The notes beneath the pieces are model-generated. The model made no database searches. It was not told where the DNA came from and saw only the letters and a list, made by a program, of their open reading frames with translations. DNA of 64,000 bases from Haemonchus contortus. Lineage: Eukaryota; Nematoda; Chromadorea; Rhabditida; Trichostrongylidae. A program made the position numbers and the translations under genes. Below, piece after piece: positions 12,532 to 23,395 of this stretch. Where the stretch lies: positions 11,975,940 through 12,039,939 of the forward strand of contig LS997563.1 of the NCBI GenBank assembly GCA_000469685.2, given 5' to 3'. The number at the start of each line of letters is the position of its first letter. The stretch's first letter is position 1.

Positions 12532-12632
12532 TATAAGACGCCTTTGTAACGCTACTACGGTCCTGAAAGGAGTTCGAATGCAGGGGTCATCCCCCAAACG
12601 GGATTGGTTAACGCCAAAATTTTATTCTTTTA
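12532..12632 (+). mobile_element. tRNA-derived SINE, right part of the copy split by the MITE
   Basis: Resumes with AACGCTACTACGGTCCTGAA, then GAGTTCGAATGCAGGGG, CCCAAACGGGATTGGTTAACG and AAAATTTTATTCTTTTA. This is exactly the missing 3' third of the SINE begun at 11820. Confidence 0.75.
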
Positions 12633-14350
12633 TTTTCGAGTGCGATTATTCATTTGCTGCGTTAAGATCATCTGGTCAGCTCACTAGCTCATCGCCTTGA
12701 AGCTCCTTGAAACTTCGCACTAAAAATATCCCTCGTCGAACGATGAAGTCGCCAACATTTTTTTGTTTATTTATTCATTTATTTGAACACACCCGATGAT
12801 GTGACATACAATACAAATGTAGTTAACTTGTTGTTAAGCTGCCTCTTATAAGGAAACTTTGTAGAGAAACATCACTCCCAACTAGAGGCTACCCTCCAAA
12901 GGGGCGCCCACCTATGTCAATGCGGGCACCTATGGTGTAGAGTGCTCCACTCCACCACGGAAGGTGACTCTGCTCATTGTCTATGCGCTTGTTACGAATC
13001 AGTAATTCTTTGAAGGCATGACCAGAACCATGTTCGCCCCTGGGAATCTTTCCCAACTGTTCTCTCGTCCTTGATCGGCAGCTCAACGTTAATCGCTTAC
13101 TAAGAGGAGCGATATCTGGTCAGATAACGTCGTTCAGATCGAACCGATTGCACTGAAAAGTCGATTGGAAGACGATCATCGAAAAACTGGTTCCACCATC
13201 TTTCACTTCATCAAAGTAGCCTTCCAAAATATTGAGGAGAAATCCGCACTAGCCATTAGGATCCTGGTTGAAGGGATTGCTTCTTTTACCCCACTTCGGA
13301 CATAGGGAAGTGAGGGAACACGGTTTGAAGATTCTTGTCCAATAACCAGGAACCGGTTTGTTAGCAGCGATATCGCAGTATAGCCGCTTTAACTTCCCTA
13401 TTAGATTAACGGACTCAGAAGCAACTTCCATGGCGAAGCAGGGGAATGAGGCATACGGGACGCCTTGGAAGTCCTCGCCGCTCAGGAAGCTTCCGTTTAA
13501 ACGCCTACCGCCTTCTGACGTTTAGAGACCGTGGGATGAGGAAGGAGATCGCCTAATCAACGGCTTGGTAGCACTGTTCGCTGGGGCACGCCCGGAGACT
13601 TCATCCTCTTGAACATGACTGAACAGTATAGCATAGCAGTTTGAAGGAAATTACTGAGTTTGTTCAGTGTCGTACCGGTTTTCGTTCTTTTCTCTCTAAT
13701 ACAAAGCTGTTTTCGTTCGTAAGTAAACCATTTTTCGAGGTGGCGACAGGGGCAGCATTCAAAGTGCCCTCAGTTTGGGAGCAAAAACTTTACATGACTT
13801 TAGAAGCCAATCGTGATGGAAGGCTGAAGCTTTATTAACTTTGTGTGGACTTGTAAACGATCACTTCATTGAGTGATCCCACTTGATCCACAGTTTACCA
13901 TCCTAGAAGTATTACCTAAAGTTCATCGGCCACTTGCAGCGATCGGTCAGCTTTATCCACCGCGCTTTATCCACCACGCCATACTCCAGAGGAGTAAATT
14001 GCACTTAAACTTCTCAAAAAGCCTCGAGTTTGTACACATCAGGTAGCCCTTCAATTTATATTTGCTCAGTGGATGACAGTCACGGAACTAGCTATTGGCT
14101 GCGAAATCCACTCGTGAAAACTCTTGGGATATGGAAAACACCGGAGCTAGTGGTCACAGGCTGTATATAGGAAACGGAAGTTGTTATACCCAAGAGTTCA
14201 GAAATGCTCAAGAAGTCATAATTTTAGCATATGATTTTTTTTGTTCCGTAAATTGCGATTTTTTCTCTTTTTTTAAGTTTGTAAAGCCACCACTGAGTAT
14301 ACCCGTGAATAGAGAGAATTAGCAGAGAATGATAGGAAATGGTAGCGAAC
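12633..14350. other. No gene recognised; possible decayed copy of composite repeat D
   Basis: A weak match to repeat D (TTACGAATCAGTAATTC, TCTGGTCAGATAACG) lies at about 12940-13150. Otherwise nothing is identified. Confidence 0.45.
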
Positions 14351-14363
14351 AATAATGAGTAGT

Positions 14364-14633
14364 TTAGTTTATCAATTCCGTCAGAGGAATACGCCCTTGA
14401 ACACGACTTCCATTAAGAATCATATGGCGTAACGAGTGTGTATGTGGTCTATACATGACTTGCGGTGGCCAGCAATGTACTAGTCAGGGCTTTTATCCTC
14501 CCAGACGAGTACCTGGTACCAATTAACCGACACTGGAGGGATGGGAGGCTTGGTTTGTCTAGGCGGATATCGAGCCGGGATTCGAACTTGCGTGTGAGAT
14601 AGTGCACTTCTCGCCACTACACCATCGCCCCCC
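14364..14633 (-). mobile_element. tRNA-derived SINE with target-site duplication
   Basis: Read on the minus strand it starts at GGTGTAGTGGCGAGAAGTGC and carries CGGCTCGATATCCGCC, GTGTCGGTTAATTGGTACC, GGGAGGATAAAAGC and GATTCTTAATGGAAGTCGTG. The last ~25 bases of the 3' end are altered. Flanks share AATAATGAGTAGT (14351-14363) and AATATTGAGTAGT (14634-14646), 12 of 13 identical, a probable target-site duplication. Confidence 0.88.
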
Positions 14634-14646
14634 AATATTGAGTAGT

Positions 14647-15956
14647 AATGAATAATAATGATAGAGTCAAATATTTTCTGTATGTTTGTGTTTTATAACG
14701 GTCCCTCTAACTCGCCCATAACTGTCATTCTTCAAAAACGGTTTCACTCCCTTGAGAGGATTTTCGGGGTCCGTGAAAGCGAGTAGTATTTTGCAACTGT
14801 CTAAAGCTACCAAACTGGAACTCGATGCCGAAAACCGTAGCAAGGACGAGCAGTGTCCGCGCTTTCACTTTGGATCCAGTTTGACAGATTGCCACTGACT
14901 GCTTTCTCCATTTCTTGCCTGCAAAGGGCTTCTAGTGTGACCTGCTTCTTTCTATTTGGCTACTGGAGCTCTCTTTCCGTATTGACCGATAAGTAGAGCT
15001 ATTTCTGAACAAATTATGTAATGCGGAATATCAGAGTAGTGGTTAATACCACTGTTAGTAATGTATAATATTTAACTCTCATGATGTAACAAAGTCATGG
15101 GGCAAGAAGTAAGGAAAATAGAATTTTCCACTGTGTTACTGGCTATATAAAGCATATCCATTCCAATAGAGAAAGCAAATTTTATCCGTGGGTGAAGGGT
15201 TCATTGATGGTCTCGTCGCTCGGAGAAATCAAGGTTCTGAACTATCTTTTCGCTGCCACTTTCCACCGCCTCCAATCCTATTGAGATCTTTCCCTTCAGA
15301 CGAGACTCCCTTCTGGCTTGTTTAGGGATATTTCAGCCTTTAATGATCAATTGGTCCTTAAGTATTCCATACAATCGGTGATTACAGAATCGGTTGAAAC
15401 ATAAAGCGACAGTAGTCATAATGTGAGGAGCCATACTAGAGGAAGATGCGAGTTGAGCTGGATATAGCCAGATCTCCCATGAAGTAAGGGTCTTATGGGA
15501 TACCTAATTGACGGAAGATCGGAAAAACAAACAAAGCCTAATGAAATCTTAAGCGGAATTTTGTGCAGATGTCCTCATATTTTTCTGGTTACTTTCCACT
15601 GGTCGACAGTAATTTTTTTAAAGGATTTTTTCTCCTCCATTTCTCACCACCTGTCCAGCTCCTCTTCCCCTAGTTTTTTAACATTCGCGAAGCTCTCGAC
15701 CTCTGTTCAATGTCGCTTCCAGCTCTTACCATAAAACACTCTCTACGTGGACGAAGCCATTATTTCTTGTATTTACCGACATCATTCTTATTCTTTTGTG
15801 TTCGATTTCAATGAAAGAAATCTGATCTCGTGATGTACACACCGTACCGTAGGTTGAGTACACATCGTGTAAGTTATGTATCTTAACCCCTATTCACCGG
15901 CATTGGTACAATTCATCTTCAAAAGGAAAACTTCCAAGAAACTGAGGCCCAATCTC
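14647..15956. other. No gene recognised
   Basis: Short frames only; no repeat matched within the window. Confidence 0.5.
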
Positions 15957-16048
15957 TTTTGCGGTTGATGAATTCCGCCTCAGAAGCGTAGCGCTCTGAT
16001 TGTGTATGCGACCCGTACAATGACTTGCGGTGACTAGCCAATGTATTA
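15957..16048 (-). mobile_element. tRNA-derived SINE fragment next to the mariner
   Basis: On the minus strand it contains TACATTGGCTAGTCACCGCA, AAGTCATTGTACGGGTCGC and then, after an internal gap, GGCGGAATTCATCAACCGC. The 5' half is not found on the far side of the mariner, so it was lost earlier or has decayed. Confidence 0.55.
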
Positions 16049-16240
16049 TTAGGTTGGTGCAAAAGGAATGCAGGTTATCTGTTCCACTAGTTTTAACACA
16101 AATTTTTTTTAAAGAAAACTAAGCCTTTTTCATGGGGTATTATATATTGTTGGAAAGCTTATTCTTTGCACTTTCTAAATATGTATGTGAAATTTCATTC
16201 AAATCGCTTAATTTTAAAAAAATGTGGTTTTCATTTTCAG

Positions 16241-16909
16241 ATGTCTAATCGCGATTTTCGTCAAATTTACTTCTATGAGTTCAAACTGGGTGGGACTGCC
16301 GCTCGAACCGCTCGAAATATCATCGAAGTATGGGGCCAGGGAAGTGTCAACGAATGCACAGTACAACGTTGGTTCCAAAAGTTCCGTACCGGCACCACCA
16401 GCCTCGAAGACGAACCATATGGCAGCCGTCCAACAACACTTGATAACGATCAATTGAAGGCGTCCGTCGAAGTTAATCCTCACGAAACGACACGAGACAT
16501 TGCGAAGGAACTCAATGTCCATCACACTACAATTGTTCGCCATTTGAAGCAAATTGGGAAGACTAAGAAGCTTGACAAATGGGTTCCGCATGAATTGACC
16601 GAAATTCAGAAAAATCGTCGTTTTGAGATATCGTCGGCTCATCTTTTGCGCAAGTTCAGCGATCCATTACTTGAACGGATTGTGACTTGCGATGAGAAAT
16701 GGATACTTTATGACAACAGGAGACGATCTGCCCAGTGGTTGGACCAAAAAGAAGCTCCACGACATCATCCAAGTGTTGGTGGACGGCTGCCATGTGGTTC
16801 GTCTTCGAGGCTGGTGTTGCCGGCACGGAACTTTTGGAACCAACGTTGTACTGTGCATTCGTTGACACTTCCCTGGCCCCATACTTCGATGATATTTCGA
16901 GCGGTTTGA
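16241..16909 (+). pseudogene. Mariner transposase, truncated and chimeric
   Basis: Reading from ATG 16241 (just after TTTTCAG) gives 222 codons. Residues from about 1 to 110 form the paired helix-turn-helix DNA-binding region (FKLGGTAARTARNI, VQRWFQKF, then NVHHTTIVRHLKQIGK). The linker WVPHELTE follows. The start of the catalytic domain ends in CDEKWILYDNRRRSAQWLD, whose Asp (codon 16691-16693) is the first of the DD34D triad. Soon after, near 16769, homology stops and the frame runs into the inverted arm, which is read antisense to 16909. The second and third catalytic Asp are absent, so this copy cannot catalyse its own movement. The DNA-binding part is uninterrupted. Family knowledge: mariner cuts and pastes at TA. 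Confidence 0.85.
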
Positions 16910-17006
16910 GCGGCAGTCCCACCCAGTTTGAACTCATAGAAGTAAATTTGACGAAAATCGCGATTAGACATCTGAAAATAAAAACCACATTTTTTTAAAA
17001 TTAGGT
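16770..17006 (-). pseudogene. Second, inverted copy of the mariner transposase N-terminus
   Basis: The minus strand repeats the transposase start, including TTTTCAG before ATG, FYEFKLGGTAAQTARNI and WFQKFRAGNTSLEDEP, up to the arm boundary near 16770. It covers only the first part of the DNA-binding region, about 68 residues, and then the frame enters the spacer. It differs from the plus-strand copy at a few residues (for example AQT versus ART, RAGN versus RTGT). It lies convergent with the other copy. Confidence 0.8.
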
Positions 17007-17164
17007 GATTTGAATGAAATTTCACATACATATTTAAAAAACGCAAAGAATAAGCTTTCCAACAATGTATAATACCCCATGAAGAAAACTTAGTTTTCTT
17101 TAAAAAAATTTGTGTTAAAACTAGTGGAACAGAAAACCTGCATTCCTTTTGCACCAATCTAATA

Positions 17165-17949
17165 GCTCTCGACCCCTGTATAAGCTCTAATAAAAGGCAT
17201 GCTCTCATCCTTCTAGATTGTAGTCTGACATCGTTCAGCAAATCCCAGAGGGAATGGGAGCTTTTTGAGATCAGGCCATAATCATCATCAGGCGAATCCG
17301 ATCCCCGTTGATAGTAAGCCAGCTATCACTACACCAATTCTGTCCGACAAGACGTTATTTAGCGAATGCTCTGTGGAAGCCTTTACCGGGATACTGGCTG
17401 TTTTTAGTGAAAGTACAGCTTCAGCCAGAATGCGCACTAATCCGTTTCTGTATTGCTGGAAACCACATTACAGGTAGTCAAATGTTTAGCTCGATTTGTG
17501 GTGAGCACTACCAACAGACTTCAAAGCTGACCGGGCTGGCTGCTTTCGATTGAAGTCAAAGAAGGAGAGATCTGAGACAGATTTCGGTAGCTAATCACTT
17601 GGCTCATGATACATGCCTCGAGAAATTACAAAATTAATATCTTAAACTGAGCGTACTCTGCTCTTCCAGGTTGCAGCAAGGGTTCGAAAAAAACATTTCT
17701 TCGAAAAACCTGTCTCAGTTTGCAGCGGTGCACGAAAGGTTCACAATAAGTGTTCTTTGGTTAGGAACAGGGTGTACATTGGGTTCGTAGTCTTGCAGCG
17801 ATCTTTTTGACGCTATAAAGTTCTATTGTAAACCAGGGTAGGACGGTATTGGGGAAAGAGGCTGACGAGAATTGCATCATAAACAACTCACAACAACTAA
17901 AACTTCGTGTAAATCACTTCACACTCTTCTTTCAGTAAGAATTAATCGT
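17165..17949. other. No gene recognised
   Basis: Right flank of the mariner. No SINE half is found here to match the fragment on the left side. Confidence 0.5.
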
Positions 17950-18115
17950 CCCACCCCATCATATTCATAACCTTTTATGGAGAACTCTGGCCACGGAGTT
18001 GACTAGCATCCTGCTTCTGGTGCGTCCTAGTACCCCGTCGTTATCCCCCTAGCCCAACTGTCATCACAAAATCGCATGACGTGCCGTTCATCCAATAGTC
18101 TGTTAGTCCTATTGA
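17950..18115 (-). mobile_element. Possible LINE 3' fragment, decayed
   Basis: The minus strand gives ERHVMRFCDDSWARGITTGY, then stops in frame. This resembles HVVRYSDDRWTRAVAVW of the 26703 fragment. The rest is too eroded to align by eye. Confidence 0.4.
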
Positions 18116-20218
18116 GGAAGATACGAGCAAATTGTTTGTTCGTATAATAGTTCGTCTGTGGGGGTGGAAATATTGAAGGCAAAATGAAGGCTCCAATTCA
18201 ATCAAAAAAGCACTTTTTGAATTCAGAAAGCCTAGCACAGCAATAATAGGAACTGGGAACATCCACAAAAGCAATGCGCTGATACAAAAATTCTCCATAC
18301 AAGCTCCATACAAGCACTTGTCGATCGTATTCGAACCGCCAGTTGATGTCGAAACGAGAGACCGTTCTACTGATGGTTCTCCTCACCACATTACCTTTGT
18401 TCGGCTTTTTTATTTTTTGGATGGTCGCAACGCATCAGAATCTTGGAGCGTACAGCCTCTCAATCATGGTAAGTCACTAGCGGACTGCTCTATTACATCA
18501 AGACCTAAAACTCGCACTCGTAGTGACATTGAGACTAGGACGAAACCAGTAAAAGCCGTTGAATAAAGGCTGAAGTCTGAGCGTGAATACATGGCGCAAT
18601 CCAGCAACGCAGGTGATCCTAACAGTAAGACATTCACTGCTTGTTTTTCTGTAGTAGTTTTCTATGAAGTATGCTTTTATTAATCTCAAAGACCCTCTTA
18701 ATTCCATCTCCTAAGCCCAACAGTGTTTTCTATACTTGTTCTTTGTCTTTAATACATAAACGTGTTTGATTTTTGAGGATTGACCTTACCCGTTCTGAAC
18801 TCTTTCTGATCAAATTTCAAATAACTAGTTTTAGTTAAGTCGAATTAGGCGAAACGATCTCTCACTTGACTTTTTGTTGTAACTGCTATGAACAACCGCT
18901 AGATTCATACTTTTGCAAAAAAAAAGCTTTGATTATTATTACAATTATCTAATTACAAGAGACCGACGCCAAGCTTCATATTGCGTAATCTCGCGGTTAA
19001 GTGCACGTCTAAATTCCTTTCTGAGACTTACATCAACGTATGCCCAGGTTATGACCGTCAAAAGATTTCTACTCAGAAAAGTCATTAGTTAAAGTGGGAG
19101 GTCCCAGCCTGAGATCTAAGCCTTACCTTACCACCTCGTAATCTTCCTTGATGCTCGTGATGGTATGTGGACTGGAAAATACATCTCTACTGAATACGTA
19201 AGAAGAAGTTACGGACCAAAATCTAAACTAGTATTTCGGAAACGATGGTTTCTCGGTAAAAGTACGAGTTCTGCTTTGTTGCAACCAGGCTAGGGGAAAC
19301 GGGCAATGTCAAAAACTTCCCCGGTTATTGCAAAATTGGTTCTTCGCCGATTCGGTGACACCATTCATGAACGGTACTTTTTCGTCGTTAAGGTTAAGAA
19401 CCATAAATCTATCAGTATTTGTGCTGGCGGACGAATTTAATGGTAATCGAGCAATGATCGGGTTCCACCTGCATACGCAGCACCTGTGTCTGCACCTTGC
19501 AGACATACGACCCCGCATTCGGGTAACTTGCTACATCGGGAGAGTGAAACTTAACGAATACAACTTTTTATGAGATAAAAATAGATCCGATGCGTTCTTA
19601 TAAGTAGCACGTTCAGGACAGAGAGCATTTCCAGTCAGCCCCGAGCTCAATCTATCTTACTTGTGTATGGGATGCTTGTGTTGACGGCTCGCTCGACTGT
19701 TCAATTCAGCATTTAGAACCTGTAGGTAGCTTGCAATTAGTCTATGAAAGCTACAGGTCTCTGAGGCAATGACCATTCGTTTTCCAATGAGGCCATTCAC
19801 ACGAGCTCTCCACAGACTCGCAGTGACCTTAAAAGAACTTTCTGCCTACAGAAAATATCATGAATTGTGGTCTATCAGCATATCGACACTTTTAACCTCT
19901 TGCAATTTGGCACCAATCCATCAGCCAACCTGGAAACGATGTAAGTGTGGTCCAGGGTACGATCCGGCATTCAATCCATGCACCATATGTACATGGGCGA
20001 CTCCATGCGGTACTATCCCCCTATACCTCGAACGTTTTATTCCTACCCTTCAAAAGCTGGATGAACTTAGATTTTTGGCGCTCGCAAATTTCTCCTCCCA
20101 GATTGATTATTCCCATTATCTCTAAGTAAACAACACGTCAGGTAGGTGATATGTGGGGAAAACGATAGCAAAGGTGCATTTCGCGAACTATTAGCCTTGA
20201 ACTAAATTTGTGTCCACC
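18116..20218. other. No gene recognised
   Basis: The longest frame is 118 codons (19769-20125, +), with a small Cys cluster (KRCKCGP...CTICTW) but no domain I can name and no clear splice context. Confidence 0.45.
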
Positions 20219-20245
20219 TCCCCCCACCCCCTCCCCCTCCCCCAC
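20219..20245 (+). repeat. C-rich low-complexity tract
   Basis: Runs of C broken by single A or T bases directly precede the TTAA element. The complementary strand is G-rich and could fold as a quadruplex. Confidence 0.85.
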
Positions 20246-20916
20246 TTAAAGGCACTGTTCACGATAAAAAGGTTACTGAGCTCTTCCCTTAGGAATACTC
20301 AGCGGCCCCCATGTGTGGTTGAAGGGACCCTTCGCTCCCACAATCTCTGCGCTAAAGGCATAGTGGAAGCTCCGTTGTTGCCGTAGTTCGCGTTCCTGCC
20401 TCTCGATCGGTGTCAGGTTAGACGAGTGTCGAGACAATACAGATTGCTATTATTCGTTCTAGGACCCACGCACAATCAGCTAATCGCCGAGTGATGAGGC
20501 GATGTTCTTCTCCCATTCTTTTTTCCTCTCTTTTTCTTTATGCTGCCGCGATCCCTTATTTAATTTCCTACTCCTAGAGGCTGAAAAAGGTGAGCTACGT
20601 TTGCTGTTACTGGGGTTTTTTGTTTATTTATGCATATAAGTGAATGAATTTTCACTTACCATTGTCTGTTATTCGCACCACTACCCACACGCACGCAGTG
20701 AAACACACTGTTTAGCTCGTCCGCACACTCCACCCTTCTTCATTTTCTGGTTTCATTCTCGTCCAGCCCCCTTTTTAGCGGATTTTCTAAGCCTTTTTCA
20801 CTTTGGAAACACCGATGCACGCACCTTCTTCACCTCAGTCGCACTAGTTTCGATCTTGTCTTCCCTTTTTCATCATAATCTGGATTACCCAAAATTATCG
20901 TGAACGGTGCCTTTAA
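20246..20916. mobile_element. TTAA-ended non-autonomous DNA element, copy 1
   Basis: It begins TTAAAGGCACTGTTCACGATA and ends with the reverse complement TATCGTGAACGGTGCCTTTAA. The termini include TTAA on both sides, as expected for piggyBac-type insertion. It is 671 bp. A reading frame inside (20640-20903) has no recognised relative. It shares most of its length, in the same orientation, with 31781-32355. A C-rich tract abuts the left end. Confidence 0.75.
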
Positions 20917-23379
20917 CTGAGAAACTTTTTTATCACTCCCCAATTCATTTTTCCACAACAGACTACTTATTGATGGATTATTTTTTCTTTGACAATTATG
21001 TGGGTGGTCTCGTCCCGATGTGAATAACAAGGTATTAACGAATCTCAAACGGTCGTTTATGCTGAATCGTCCCGGATATGCCAATAAACGCATAATTTTT
21101 TCCAATTGTGTAGTGCGCTTAGCGACAAACATTAGACCCACTCAGAGGCACCGGAAATTTGAATGACTGTTGTCACTGATTTCTCAAACTAATTCAATCA
21201 CAGTCAAAAAACCCTTTCCCGGAAGTTCGAGGAAAGTTCGCAATTGATTATTTTGATTTCCCAAACATCCGATGCGCCATTGATCTTCTCTATATGAGAC
21301 CTTCCAAACAGCGATATTATTTACAAATGGATCGGTTTCCAAAATCTAAGAATCTACTCTTCTGCTTTCTTTCGCTGGTTTATCTGAAGTAATTCTTTCA
21401 GCAGCATTCACCTATGTAGCTAAGACTGTGTAATATCCGAGAAAAAGTGTTAAACTGGAACGAAGCACATTTTAACTCCATCGCTGCTTTCATTACGGTA
21501 CACAGAAAAAAACCGACTTAAGCTAGTACCCGCTCGGCATACAGAGTCTCTGAACATATGATTTTCATAGTGATCACGTACGAAACCAAGGGTCTTCCAA
21601 CAAAATCCAGAGAAGTTTCACTGCTCTACTAGCATTGAATCACTGATGCAAATTGAGAGATACCGATCAAGACCCCTTAGGTGTGGAAAGCTCCCACGGA
21701 CATAGTGAAACCAGGAGCAGGTGGAATCCAATCGTAAAATTTTGAGCAGTCGTAACCCAAATTCGTCGCTTCCATTTCAAAGTTCTTCCATAGAACAGGA
21801 GTGGCTTCTATAAGATGGCCCTGATTGTCAAGTTTAGGTTATATGCGTACGTGAACTTCAGAGACTTCATTTATCGTACGCAAACCCTTTCGATAGGTTT
21901 TGGAACTAATCACGAGTGCACTATGTACAGTACCCGAAACATGAGTTTCCTCGAGGAGGTATCTGAATCCTGCCAAGACCTCTGGTTTGAGAAAAAATCT
22001 AGCTCTGACACTCTATTTTGCACCCTTTTTCATAGTCGTGCTGTCTTGCAGTACTATGATATATAATAGTATGCAAGTAGCATTTAGATGAGGCCGTCTG
22101 AAAGAATTTTACAATAATCTCAGAACCAGTTGTTACATTGAACAAACCACTCGAAAACAATCTACACCACGGCCCGTTCAGTACAGCAGCCAACATGTGG
22201 CATTCACAGTACGAATGATTGTGTTCTGGTTTCTGCGCTCAAGTCGCTGTATCATTACAAAGGTTTTTCATGCTCTTTATTTTCAATTTTGAAAAATCAA
22301 AAAGAATTTCTTTGAGAAATCGAACATTTTGTTTGTATTTATGGTTATAGGGTTGTAGGGTTTTATGATAATTCCCAAAGCTAAAGTTTTGTACAGTTTT
22401 GCACGTAGTTCCAAGAAAATAGCCTTTGCTTGAAGAGTAGTCCAGTTCCACTTCCTCGTCCAGGATTTATCTGGATGAGTATGTAGACTTCATCCGATGC
22501 AGGTGTTAAGAGACGACTTTTGGTTAGGAGCTCAGCGAGAACGTTTCTTTGAATCCAGTACAGGAATGGCTTCGTCTCCAATTCATTCTCGCGTTCTGAG
22601 CCAAGATCAACCCGAGCGTACCTCAATGATCTGCAGGTCACTGCTTATCTAATCTCCAAGTATTTGTGCTCATGGTACCTGGTAGTAAACGTTCCAGAGG
22701 CTAGAATATCCAGAGATTAGATATGGATCGACCTGCAGAAAAGTATTGAGTTACTTACATACGCACGAGCCAATTGGGCCTACTCGGAACTGTTCTCTTT
22801 ATGTGCTCAGGGACCTCCTCAGTTTTTTGGTAACATGGGATTGAAAGCATTTTTCAGTGCTAATCTCCCTTTCTGAATTTCGTTTGTTATCATATCCGAC
22901 TTATTTTGATGTCCACGATTATCGAATTTCCTCTGTGATTTTAATTTCTCCTGTGAGCATTCCCTTTCCGCTACGCCCTTATATAGGCAGCTCTGGGCCT
23001 AGCCATTGGGTGAGAATATGCTGTTTTTCAGTTCATTTGTAAGTCCTACAAGTCCTGCGCTGCGGTAATTGATAAATGTAATATCATGATGAATGTCTTC
23101 TAGAAGGGGTTATCACTGTCGTTTTTTTCCTGTGGAATCATTGTAAACCAAATTCGTTCCTTCAATGTTGCCGTGGCAACAAATTAGACAGTTAGCAACA
23201 AATAAGGTTACAGCCTGAAAATATGCCGTAATGCACTATCTAAAGAGAATTTCCTAAACGCTTCCGATATGCTGGATCTCAGATAATCATTGACTAACTT
23301 CGATTATATTCTGCTTGCAGTTGTTCTCTGCTCGTGTACCTCGAAGTCCCAGACGATTTGTTCCATTTTGTTTGGGAGT
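20917..23379. other. Upstream region of the copper transporter; nothing else recognised
   Basis: No repeat or coding region identified. An acceptor-like CTTGCAG at 23314-23320 might belong to a 5' UTR intron. Promoter elements cannot be assigned by eye. Confidence 0.45.
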
Positions 23380-23395
23380 ACTGTCATTTTTCCAG
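23380..23395 (+). promoter_or_regulatory. Splice acceptor directly before the copper-transporter ATG, possible SL trans-splice site
   Basis: The pyrimidine run ATTTTTCCAG ends at the base before ATG. In nematodes this arrangement commonly marks spliced-leader addition. It could equally be the end of a cis-intron, because another acceptor-like CTTGCAG ends at 23320. I see no donor pairing with either. It supports ATG 23396 as the start. Confidence 0.45.

Larger units (their letters stand above)
16049..17162 (+). mobile_element. Irritans-type mariner rearranged into a fold-back with ~395-bp inverted arms
   Basis: The element starts TTAGGTTGGTGCAAAAGG and ends with its reverse complement, the terminal repeat typical of irritans-type mariners. 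TA lies on both sides (16047-16048 and 17163-17164). Length is 1114 bp, against about 1.3 kb for intact relatives. The first ~395 bp (16049-16443) recurs inverted at 16770-17162, with roughly one mismatch per 15-20 bases in the stretches compared. The right end therefore holds a second copy of the 5' UTR, start codon and N-terminal transposase code instead of the 3' half of the gene. A unique spacer of about 326 bp lies between. It is inserted beside, or in, a decayed SINE. Confidence 0.9.

Noticed and set aside
16656..16998. Minus-strand 110-codon and plus-strand 87-codon frames inside the mariner as separate genes
   Set aside because: They are alternate-frame reads of the inverted arm and of the transposase; identical frames appear in the opposite arm.
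19769..20125. 118-codon frame with a Cys cluster (CKCGP...CTIC)
   Set aside because: Looks faintly zinc-binding, but spacing fits no family I know and there is no supporting context.
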